A DNA stretch of 8,276 nt from an uncultured Actinomycetes bacterium (GTDB taxonomy: Bacteria > Actinomycetota > Actinomycetes > Nanopelagicales > Nanopelagicaceae): contig CAILBF010000007.1 in the NCBI GenBank assembly GCA_903832395.1, positions 1-8,276 of the forward strand, written 5' to 3'. A program made the position numbers and the translations under genes. Positions 1-6,171 of the stretch are shown in pieces. Numbering within the stretch: position 1 is the stretch's first letter; every line of letters begins with the position of its first letter. Below the pieces are notes generated by a model. That model saw only the letters and a list, made by a program, of their open reading frames with translations. It was not told the origin of the DNA and did not search any database.

Positions 1-3
1 TGA

Positions 4-792
4 TTAATCTAAGTGAGATAGCGGCCAGTGAATTGCGATTGGGAATTTGCAACTTCGGCCATCACCTGATGATTTCCCGCGGGCACGACGCCACATCCAT
101 GGGATAACAAAGCCCATGAACCAGAGCGCGGTTATCACTGCGCGAAAAGCCTTTGGTTGCGGCTTTGCTGGTGGCAATGGATCCCGCCATCTGGCGTCAA
201 ATGGCAGACCTATCAACTCAAGTACGGCTTGTGCAACACGGTCGTGCCCCATTGCATTCAGATGCAATCGATCAAATGCTAAAAAGCGACGATCGCTAAA
301 GGCGACCTCTTCATTCGCATCGGCGATAGTCGCACCAACTTCAAACCCTACGGCGCGAACATTGCGATTAAATTCGCTAAAACGTTGCTCCCACATTTTT
401 GCCGACCGACCCGTATTGCCAGTTTTCTCTAACACTGTAAATATTAAAATTGTTGCACCCGATGCCGCCAAGCGTCGCACTGCATCGGCATAGACCGGCA
501 ATACAAGTTCGGGTTTATAACCTGGTCTAATTACATCATTAGCGCCGGCATGGAAAGATATAAGTGTTTCGGGTCCGGTTACTTGCGCGATTGCTGCATC
601 AATCTGCTCGTCAAAAACTTGGCGCACAAGTTTTCCGCGGATAGCTAAATTTGCATAAGTAAAATCGGGATGGTGCTTGGCCATAATGTCGGCAACGCGA
701 TCGGCCCAACCACGGTATTGACCATGTTTCTTCTCGTCGCAAATGCCCTCTGTATATGAGTCGCCAAGGGCAATAAAACGCTGGTAGTTCAC
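4..792 (-). CDS. SGNH/GDSL-family hydrolase (esterase/lipase type) with C-terminal hydrophobic tail
   Basis: This 262-aa protein shows the SGNH hydrolase blocks in order: the block I nucleophile motif GDS at residues 10-12 (Ser12), a block II Gly near residue 53, block III GAND at 83-86 (Asn85) and block V DRLH at 174-177 (Asp174, His177). The fold is therefore an ester hydrolase with a Ser-His-Asp centre; the substrate cannot be read from the sequence. After a Pro-rich linker (about 202-213) comes a hydrophobic, Trp-rich stretch at about 216-234, followed by RRARGK. This could be a membrane-anchoring helix with basic residues on the cytoplasmic side. There is no N-terminal signal peptide, so the catalytic domain is probably cytoplasmic. 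The start is GTG, chosen because a strong Shine-Dalgarno AAGGGG (801-806) sits 8 nt upstream, inside the end of rlmB. It lies 5 bp after rlmB and is likely the last visible gene of the carD operon. Confidence 0.85.
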   Translation of the reverse strand: MNYQRFIALGDSYTEGICDEKKHGQYRGWADRVADIMAKHHPDFTYANLAIRGKLVRQVFDEQIDAAIAQVTGPETLISFHAGANDVIRPGYKPELVLPVYADAVRRLAASGATILIFTVLEKTGNTGRSAKMWEQRFSEFNRNVRAVGFEVGATIADANEEVAFSDRRFLAFDRLHLNAMGHDRVAQAVLELIGLPFDARWRDPLPPAKPQPKAFRAVITALWFMGFVIPWMWRRARGKSSGDGRSCKFPIAIHWPLSHLD

Positions 793-797
793 TTCAA

Positions 798-1799
798 TTA
801 CCCCTTACGGCGGGCCTGGTCTACAAAGAAGAGCGCGATAGCTGTTGCAACACTGGCATTGAGTGATTCAGTAGTTGCACTAATTGGAATTGAGATCACA
901 AGATCGCATTTCTCGCGTGTTAAGCGCGCTAAACCCTTACCTTCGCTGCCGACAACAATCATGATTGGCTCTGTTGCAAGTTTCATTGCGCTAATAGTCT
1001 CTTCGGATTCGCCATCTAGGCCAATAACAAAGAGACCCTCCTTTTTAGCTGCATCTATTGTGCGGGCTAAATTAGTCACTTGAGCAATAGGCAAACGTGC
1101 CGCTGCACCAGCAGATGACTTCCAAGCCGCTGCCGTCATAGAAGCTGCGCGGCGCTCGGTCATAACTACACCGGCTGCGCCAAATGCTGCTGCACTTCGA
1201 ATAATTGCACCTAAGTTACGTGGATCTGTGACACCATCAAGTGCGACGACGAGTGCTGGATATTTTGCACACTGCATAATCTCTTCATAACTTGAGTATT
1301 GGAAGGGCTTAATTGCCAAAATAATTCCTTGGCTATTAGGCGAAATACCTTCAACCTCTGCGCGATGGGCTTCACGAATAGGTAAACCTAAGTGAAGCGC
1401 TAACTTTAGAGATTCTGCAACGCGATCATCGACTTCAATGCTGCGTGCCACTAATAGTTCAGTTGAAGGAACGCTCTCGCGTAACGCCTCTAGTACTGCG
1501 TTACGACCGGCAACAATTTCACCTCTTGGACGATCGCCTCTTGGTGCGCGCGGTGCCCTAATCTCTTTGCCATCACTTCGTCCGGTCGTTACTTTGCCGG
1601 CACCTCGAGTTGTAGTTTTGCTGGAACTCTTCTTAGCAACCGCTTTTTTACGTTTTGCCGCGGCGTGATATGGACGGTCTTCAGCTTTAGGGGTTGGGCC
1701 TTTTCCAGTGAGACGCTTTTTATTTTTTCCGCCAGTGCCACCAGCCGGACCCTTTTTCGATGCACGAATTGCGCCTTTGCGGGATGAATTTCCGGCCAT
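798..1799 (-). CDS. rlmB: SpoU/TrmH-family 23S rRNA (guanosine-2'-O)-methyltransferase RlmB
   Basis: This 333-aa S-adenosylmethionine-dependent rRNA ribose methylase is of the type that modifies the peptidyl-transferase loop guanosine (G2251 in E. coli numbering). Residues 1-93 are a very basic, Gly/Lys/Ala/Ser-rich tail, probably disordered. A SpoU substrate-binding domain begins at IVAGRNAVLEAL (95-106). The SPOUT catalytic domain follows, with motif 1 DPRNLGAIIRSA (192-203, Asn195), motif 2 VVGSEGKGL (282-290) and motif 3 ESLNASVATAI (311-321). These are the knotted SAM-binding motifs of the family. I chose the ATG at 1799: it lies 2 bp past the cysS stop with an AAAGAG Shine-Dalgarno 6 nt upstream, and the protein then begins MAGNSSRKGA, which matches actinobacterial homologues as I remember them. 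An in-frame TTG at 1826 would overlap cysS by 25 bp and is less likely. The target nucleotide is assigned by family only; a TsnR-like role is possible. Confidence 0.9.
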   Translation of the reverse strand: MAGNSSRKGAIRASKKGPAGGTGGKNKKRLTGKGPTPKAEDRPYHAAAKRKKAVAKKSSSKTTTRGAGKVTTGRSDGKEIRAPRAPRGDRPRGEIVAGRNAVLEALRESVPSTELLVARSIEVDDRVAESLKLALHLGLPIREAHRAEVEGISPNSQGIILAIKPFQYSSYEEIMQCAKYPALVVALDGVTDPRNLGAIIRSAAAFGAAGVVMTERRAASMTAAAWKSSAGAAARLPIAQVTNLARTIDAAKKEGLFVIGLDGESEETISAMKLATEPIMIVVGSEGKGLARLTREKCDLVISIPISATTESLNASVATAIALFFVDQARRKG

Positions 1800-1801
1800 C
1801 G

Positions 1802-3205
1802 TTAGCTCTTTTCCATAATCGACCAACGTGGCCCTTGTGCAGTGTCCTCAATTGTAATTCCTATTGCGAGCAGTCCATCACGGATTGCATCTGAGGCCGC
1901 AAAATCCTTACGTTCGCGGGCAGATGCGCGCTCTGCTAACGCCAACTTAATTGCACCATCCAGCACCGTTGTTAGATCGGCCGAGGCGTTCTGCGCGTAG
2001 TGCGGATCAAATGGATCACACCCTAAAACCTCTAAAGCGCCCCGAATTTCATTGGCGTTCTTGGATATTGCTGCCTTATCTCCATCGGTAATGGCTTGAT
2101 TTCCAAGGCGTAAATTCTCTGAAATCGTTGCAAGGCCCGCTGGGACAGCTAAGTCATCGTTCATTGCCGAAGTAAATGCTTGGCTAAGAACTGGCGCAGG
2201 TACTGCATCAAGAATTTGGCTAGCGCGCTTTAAGAAATTTTCAATTCGTCGAAAGGCAACTGCCGACTCGTCAAGGGCTGATTCGGAATACTCCAACATC
2301 GAGCGGTAGTGCGCACTTCCCAAATACCAGCGAAGTTCAATCCCACGTACGCGTTGCAAAATAACTTCAACCAAAAGTGAGTTACCAAGTGATTTGCTCA
2401 TTTTTTCGCCGGACTGCGTAACCCAAGCATTGTGTAACCACCGTTTAGCAAAGCCATAACCTGCAGCTTCGGACTGAGCAATCTCATTTTCATGGTGTGG
2501 GAAAATTAAATCTAAGCCACCACCATGGATATCAAAGCTCTCGCCAAGATATGCACGCGCCATAGCAGAACACTCCAAGTGCCAACCAGGTCGACCTGCA
2601 CCCCACGGTGTTGGCCATGATGGCTCTCCTGGTTTTGCCGCTTTCCATAAAGCAAAATCGCGTGGATCTCTCTTGCTTGAACTTGCTGAATCACTATCGG
2701 CTGCTGGCAATAAGTCATCGATGCGCTGACCAGAGAGCGTCAAATAACGCTTTAAAGTGCGGACTTCTAAGTACACATCGCCATTACCTGGTGCATATGC
2801 CGAGCCATTATCAATCAGAATCTGCATCAACTCAATCATCTGCGTGATGTGACCGGTGGCTCGAGGTTCATATGTTGGTGCTAAAACATTCAATGCATCG
2901 AAAGCTGCAGTAAATTCGCGTTCGTACTTCATGGCAAGTGCCCACCAGGGAGTTTTTTCATGGTGGGCTTTATGCAAAATCTTGTCATCAATATCGGTCA
3001 CATTTCGAATTAAAGTTACGTCATATCCATTTTTCATTAACCAGCGACGTAAAATATCAAAGTTCACTGCGCTTCGAGTGTGTCCAATATGCGGTGAAGC
3101 TTGCACAGTCGCACCGCACACATAGATTGAAACTTCACCCGCTTTTATCGGTGCGAACTTTCCAACCTCGCGCGTAGCGGTGTCATATAAGTTAAGTGCA
3201 GACAT
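1802..3205 (-). CDS. cysS: Cysteinyl-tRNA synthetase
   Basis: This 467-aa class I aminoacyl-tRNA synthetase charges tRNA-Cys with cysteine in the cytoplasm. The HIGH-type ATP motif is PHIGH (38-42) and the KMSKS loop is at 268-272. The catalytic zinc site that selects cysteine is intact: Cys30, Cys212 (HLECSAMA), His237 and Glu241 (FPHHENE). These match Cys28, Cys209, His234 and Glu238 of E. coli CysRS. The C-terminal third (about 310-467) is the helical anticodon-binding part. This full length and the QASPHIGH context favour CysS over the shorter paralogue MshC, which ligates cysteine to GlcN-inositol in mycothiol synthesis. The start is ATG, 9 bp downstream of the ispDF stop. No good Shine-Dalgarno is visible there, so translation may rely on coupling to ispDF. 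Confidence 0.95.
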   Translation of the reverse strand: MSALNLYDTATREVGKFAPIKAGEVSIYVCGATVQASPHIGHTRSAVNFDILRRWLMKNGYDVTLIRNVTDIDDKILHKAHHEKTPWWALAMKYEREFTAAFDALNVLAPTYEPRATGHITQMIELMQILIDNGSAYAPGNGDVYLEVRTLKRYLTLSGQRIDDLLPAADSDSASSSKRDPRDFALWKAAKPGEPSWPTPWGAGRPGWHLECSAMARAYLGESFDIHGGGLDLIFPHHENEIAQSEAAGYGFAKRWLHNAWVTQSGEKMSKSLGNSLLVEVILQRVRGIELRWYLGSAHYRSMLEYSESALDESAVAFRRIENFLKRASQILDAVPAPVLSQAFTSAMNDDLAVPAGLATISENLRLGNQAITDGDKAAISKNANEIRGALEVLGCDPFDPHYAQNASADLTTVLDGAIKLALAERASARERKDFAASDAIRDGLLAIGITIEDTAQGPRWSIMEKS

Positions 3206-3214
3206 TGTGGAATT

Positions 3215-4333
3215 CTACTGCTTGAAAACAAGTGCCGAGGCAATTGCGCCGATTCCCTTGCCTTCGCCAGTCATACCCATTCCATCACTTGTTGTGGCAG
3301 ATAATGAAACATGTGCTCCACCAAGTGCCTGTGAAAGCACGCTAATTGCCTCCGCGCGACGCTGACCAATTTTTGGCCGATTACCAATTACCTGCACCGT
3401 AACATTTGCAATCGCATATCCCGCCTTAGAGATTATTGCTAGCGTTTCTTGAAGTAGCGCAACTCCTGATGCGCCTGCGTATTGCGGACGATCGGTTCCA
3501 AAATTGCTCCCTAAATCACCTTGTTGCGTCGCCGCAAAAAGCGCGTCACATAGTGCATGCGCTGCAACGTCACCGTCTGAGTGTCCTTCGACCCCATCTT
3601 GATCAGGCCAGAAAAGACCCGCTAGCCACAGTGGCCGGCCAACTGCAAAGGCATGCGCGTCAACGCCTATTCCGGTTCGATACGTTGAATCAAAGCCAAG
3701 GAAAGCTAAAGCTTTGTTTAAATCCGCTTGCGTAGTTATTTTAATTGCGCGTTCTTCGCCTTCTATAACCTTTACTTTTTCTCCATTGGCTTCAACAAGT
3801 ACTGCGTCATCACTTGCCTCTTGGACGGATGCATGGGCCGCGCGAAGCACGGAAGTTTTAAAACCTTGTGGCGTTTGAATGCTAATGAGTGATGCGCGAT
3901 CTGGAGTCGATGCAACATAGCCATCAGCACCCATAATTTTAATTGTGTCTACTACTGCAATGCCGGGGATCACTGCGTTCTCGCCCGATTTCAAAGTAGC
4001 AATAACGGTTTTTGCTAGTTCGGTACTTGCCAAGGCACGCGCAGCATCATGAACTAAAACGTATTCCCCGGTTGCCACAGCGAGTGCGTTACGAACACTT
4101 ATAGACCGAGTCGCACCACCTGAAACAACAATAACTCCATCGCCAACAATCTTGCTGATCTGTGCTTCAAATCCGATAGGCGCAGAAATAATTATTTGAT
4201 CGGCGATTGGTGCAAGGGCGGCAACGGCATGCTCTAAAAGTGTAGAACCACCTAATTGGATAAGCGCCTTTGGGAAACCTGCACCGAATCTTTCACCGCT
4301 ACCTGCAGCAGCGATGATGGCGGTAACAGTCAT
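3215..4333 (-). CDS. ispDF: Bifunctional IspD-IspF fusion (MEP isoprenoid pathway)
   Basis: This 372-aa protein joins two MEP-pathway enzymes. Residues 1 to about 213 are IspD (MEP cytidylyltransferase, forming CDP-methylerythritol from CTP). It has the CTP-binding loop AAAGSGERFG with Arg15 and Lys22 (PKAL), VHDAAR at 94-99 (Asp96) and IQTPQGFK at 152-159. Residues from about 218 to 372 are IspF (MEcPP synthase). Metal ligands Asp225, His227 (GVDAHAF) and His259 (DGDVAAHAL) have the same 34-residue spacing as Asp8 and His42 of E. coli IspF, and a conserved ATTSDGMGMTGEGKG segment closes the domain. Both active sites look intact. The linker is only a few residues (about 213-219). IspE, which catalyses the step between these two, is not in the window. 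The ATG start lies 5 bp after the carD stop without a recognisable Shine-Dalgarno, so coupling to carD translation is likely. Confidence 0.95.
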   Translation of the reverse strand: MTVTAIIAAAGSGERFGAGFPKALIQLGGSTLLEHAVAALAPIADQIIISAPIGFEAQISKIVGDGVIVVSGGATRSISVRNALAVATGEYVLVHDAARALASTELAKTVIATLKSGENAVIPGIAVVDTIKIMGADGYVASTPDRASLISIQTPQGFKTSVLRAAHASVQEASDDAVLVEANGEKVKVIEGEERAIKITTQADLNKALAFLGFDSTYRTGIGVDAHAFAVGRPLWLAGLFWPDQDGVEGHSDGDVAAHALCDALFAATQQGDLGSNFGTDRPQYAGASGVALLQETLAIISKAGYAIANVTVQVIGNRPKIGQRRAEAISVLSQALGGAHVSLSATTSDGMGMTGEGKGIGAIASALVFKQ

Positions 4334-4338
4334 TTAAA

Positions 4339-4821
4339 TTACGAGGCGAGAACCTCGTCAAGGATCGTTGCAGCTTTCTCTTCATCAGTGCGCTCGGCAA
4401 GAGCTAACTCTGAGATAAGAATCTGCTTCGCCTTGGCGAGCATGCGCTTTTCACCAGCTGAAAGACCTCGGTCTAAGTCGCGGCGATACAAGTCGCGGAC
4501 AACTTCGGCAACCTTAATGACATCACCTGATGCTAATTTTTCAAGATTTGCTTTATAACGGCGAGACCAGTTAGTTGGCTCTTCGGTATATGGCTGACGT
4601 AAGACGTTGAATACACGGTCTAATCCGGCAGAATCAACAACATCGCGGACTCCGACGAGGTCTACATTCTCTGCTGGGACTCGAACTGTGAGGTCCCCTT
4701 GGGCAATTTTTAACACTAAGTAGGTCTTTTCTTCACCTTTGATCACTCGCATCTCAATTGCTTCTATGAGAGCCGCTCCGTGATGGGGATAAACAACGGT
4801 TTCGCCGACCTTAAATGTCAT
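4339..4821 (-). CDS. carD: CarD-family RNA polymerase-binding transcription regulator
   Basis: This 160-aa protein is almost collinear with Mycobacterium CarD (162 aa, from memory). CarD binds the RNA polymerase beta subunit through its N-terminal RID domain (about 1-55) and stabilises the open promoter complex through a C-terminal helical DNA-binding domain. The key positions of M. tuberculosis CarD are conserved: Arg25 and Arg47 in the polymerase-facing region, and Trp85 (EEPTNWSRRYK, 80-90), which wedges into the upstream edge of the -10 bubble. The start is the ATG at 4821: it has GAAGGG (4828-4833) 6 nt upstream and begins MTFKVGETVVYPHHG like its homologues. An in-frame TTG at 4845 would fall inside the predicted -10 element and is rejected. 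It is first in the operon carD-ispDF-cysS-rlmB-SGNH hydrolase, so it probably influences expression of the others. Confidence 0.96.
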   Translation of the reverse strand: MTFKVGETVVYPHHGAALIEAIEMRVIKGEEKTYLVLKIAQGDLTVRVPAENVDLVGVRDVVDSAGLDRVFNVLRQPYTEEPTNWSRRYKANLEKLASGDVIKVAEVVRDLYRRDLDRGLSAGEKRMLAKAKQILISELALAERTDEEKAATILDEVLAS

Positions 4822-4844
4822 GTGTTGCCCTTCGCTAGAGGACA

Positions 4845-4873
4845 ATTGTACCAGCGATTTAGAACCCAGTCAC
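4845..4873 (-). promoter_or_regulatory. Predicted carD operon promoter
   Basis: On the minus strand a -35 element GTGACT (4868-4873) and a -10 element TACAAT (4845-4850) are separated by exactly 17 bp. They resemble TTGACA and TATAAT of housekeeping sigma factors (5 of 6 matches at the -10, 4 of 6 at the -35). Transcription would begin near 4838, giving a short leader of about 17 nt that contains the carD Shine-Dalgarno. This is a reading of the sequence only; no start site is known. Confidence 0.6.
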
Positions 4874-4889
4874 CCCTTGATATCAAGGG
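4874..4889. promoter_or_regulatory. Perfect 16-bp palindrome, candidate operator between carD and the lipoprotein gene
   Basis: CCCTTGATATCAAGGG is an exact inverted repeat (two 8-bp halves, no spacer) centred between 4881 and 4882. It directly abuts the upstream edge of the predicted carD -35 element and lies 48 bp upstream of the divergent lipoprotein gene. The two-fold symmetry is typical of a site for a dimeric regulator. It is not followed by a T-run on either strand, so it is unlikely to be a terminator. It contains TTGATA, which could double as a -35 element for the plus-strand gene, although no convincing -10 follows. I do not recognise the regulator. Confidence 0.5.
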
Positions 4890-4937
4890 TAAAACCAGTG
4901 TAATTCAATGCTTATTTGTTGTGAGAGAATATCGCTC

Positions 4938-5414
4938 ATGCGTCGCACTGGTATTGCACTTATGGCACTAACTCTTGCGCTCTCATTAACTGCATGTGGG
5001 GCAGGCTTTAATGCCTCTACTCGTCAAGTTAAGCAAGTAACAGATGGCGTCGAAGGCTCAATAACAACAAACGGCAACTTAATTAAACTTCTAAATGTTC
5101 TTGTTGTCGAAACCGCTGATGGCACTGGAGTTCTTGTTGGAACGATCGTTAATGATCATCCGACGGAGGACGCGCTACTAGGTGTTGCAATTAACGGTGT
5201 TGTTACAAAAATAACCGGAACAAGTACGTTGGCACAGAATTTACCAATCCGCTTTGAGGGCCCAAGTGCAAATGCAAAAGCAGTTGCACCAGCGTTAAAC
5301 GCAACCGTTGGATCACATGTTTTAGTATCAATGTTTTTTGCACAAGCGGGCGAGATAACAGTCACGGCAATTGTTCGTGATCAAAGTGATGTATACGCTG
5401 GAGTTACTGCTTAA
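4938..5414 (+). CDS. Secreted lipoprotein, LpqE-like, function unknown
   Basis: This 158-aa protein begins MRRTGIALMA and has a classic lipoprotein signal: two arginines, a hydrophobic core (about 5-17) and the lipobox LTAC ending at Cys20. It would therefore be lipidated and tethered to the outer face of the cytoplasmic membrane. The mature part is rich in Val/Thr/Asn/Gly with alternating hydrophobic residues, as in a small beta-sandwich. Examples are LLNVLVVETADGTGVLVGT (51-69) and the C-terminal strands AGEITVTAIV (137-146). Divergence from carD, the CGAG after the lipobox and the general strand pattern match mycobacterial LpqE (Rv3584, next to carD Rv3583c) as I remember it; a precise function is not known to me. 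I chose ATG 4938 over the in-frame ATG 4908 because the signal peptide then begins properly and GAGAG (4923-4927) sits 10 nt upstream. It is the only plus-strand gene here and ends 4 bp from the gpmA stop. Confidence 0.85.
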   Translation: MRRTGIALMALTLALSLTACGAGFNASTRQVKQVTDGVEGSITTNGNLIKLLNVLVVETADGTGVLVGTIVNDHPTEDALLGVAINGVVTKITGTSTLAQNLPIRFEGPSANAKAVAPALNATVGSHVLVSMFFAQAGEITVTAIVRDQSDVYAGVTA

Positions 5415-5418
5415 AGTT

Positions 5419-6162
5419 TTATTTTTTACCTTGGTTGGCAACTGCAGTAATTGCCGCCTTTGCCGCAGCTGGATCTAAATACTCTCCGCCTTTTACGACA
5501 GGTGTGAAATCTGCGTTGAGCTGATAATACAAAGGGATTCCGGTTGGAATATTCAGTCCTGCAATATCGGCATCACTTATTCCATCAAGATGCTTCACTA
5601 GCGCTCGAAGTGAATTACCGTGTGCAGTTACTAAAACTCGCTTACCAGTCTTTAAATCCGGAACAATTGATTCATGCCAATACGGCAGCATTCGATCAAT
5701 AACATCTTTTAGGCACTCGGTTTTCGGTGGAGCAATATCGGCATACCGTGGATCACCGCTCTGTGAAAATTCATTGCTATCGTCGATCGGAGGTGGAGGA
5801 ACATCAAATGATCGACGCCATAATTGGAACTGCTCCTCGCCATATTGCGCCAAAGTCTGTGCCTTGTCCTTGCCCTGCAAAGCCCCATAGTGACGCTCAT
5901 TTAATCGCCATGATCTCCGGACTGGAATCCAGTCGCGTTCGCAGGCATTAAGAGCAATTTGTGATGTATGAATTGCGCGACGCAGCAACGAAGTATGAAG
6001 CAGGTCAGGAAGTAGAGCTCTCTCGGCAAGTAGTTGGCCACCGCGCTGTGCCTCGAGTTCACCTTTGGCAGATAAGCGGACATCGACCCAGCCAGTGAAA
6101 AGATTCTTGGCATTCCACTCGGATTCACCGTGGCGCAAGAGGATTAGTTCGAAAGTGCTCAT
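5419..6162 (-). CDS. gpmA: 2,3-bisphosphoglycerate-dependent phosphoglycerate mutase
   Basis: This 247-aa cytoplasmic enzyme interconverts 3-phosphoglycerate and 2-phosphoglycerate in glycolysis and gluconeogenesis via a phosphohistidine intermediate. The catalytic LLRHGESEWN motif lies near the N terminus (Arg10, phospho-acceptor His11), with Arg62, Glu89 (NERHYGALQG, 88-97) and the second catalytic His181 (TAHGNSLRAL, 179-188). All correspond to the E. coli GpmA active site (His11, Arg62, Glu89, His184). The insert PPPPIDD and the SGDPRYADI segment are typical of the family, and the length is normal. The ATG start is preceded by AGGA 7 nt upstream and lies 9 bp after the YbjN-family stop, so it is likely cotranscribed with mshA. 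Its 3' end meets the convergent lipoprotein gene with a 4-bp gap and no hairpin terminator that I could find. Confidence 0.95.
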   Translation of the reverse strand: MSTFELILLRHGESEWNAKNLFTGWVDVRLSAKGELEAQRGGQLLAERALLPDLLHTSLLRRAIHTSQIALNACERDWIPVRRSWRLNERHYGALQGKDKAQTLAQYGEEQFQLWRRSFDVPPPPIDDSNEFSQSGDPRYADIAPPKTECLKDVIDRMLPYWHESIVPDLKTGKRVLVTAHGNSLRALVKHLDGISDADIAGLNIPTGIPLYYQLNADFTPVVKGGEYLDPAAAKAAITAVANQGKK

Positions 6163-6171
6163 GGCTACATC

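Noticed and set aside
47..493. 148-aa plus-strand open frame opposite the SGNH hydrolase gene
   Set aside because: It is fully antisense to a gene with clear catalytic motifs, and its product has no recognisable domain; it is a frame shadow.
1800..1826. Longer RlmB start at TTG 1826
   Set aside because: It would overlap cysS by 25 bp; ATG 1799 has a Shine-Dalgarno at 6 nt and gives the expected MAGNS beginning.
1802..3205. Possibility that the cysS-like gene is mshC, given mshA in the same window
   Set aside because: The 467-aa length, the full C-terminal anticodon-binding region and the QASPHIGH context fit CysS; MshC is shorter. The operon context next to ispDF and rlmB is also that of cysS.
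4822..4845. Longer CarD start at TTG 4845 adding eight residues
   Set aside because: The codon lies within the predicted -10 element, the added residues lack counterparts in CarD homologues, and ATG 4821 has a well-spaced GAAGGG.
4874..4889. Palindrome as a rho-independent terminator
   Set aside because: No T-run follows on either strand, and it lies upstream of the start of both flanking genes, so there is no transcript for it to end.
5437..5455. GGCAA/TTGCC inverted repeat as a terminator for gpmA or the lipoprotein gene
   Set aside because: The stem is only 5 bp with a 9-nt loop, lies inside gpmA and is not followed by a T-run in the minus direction.
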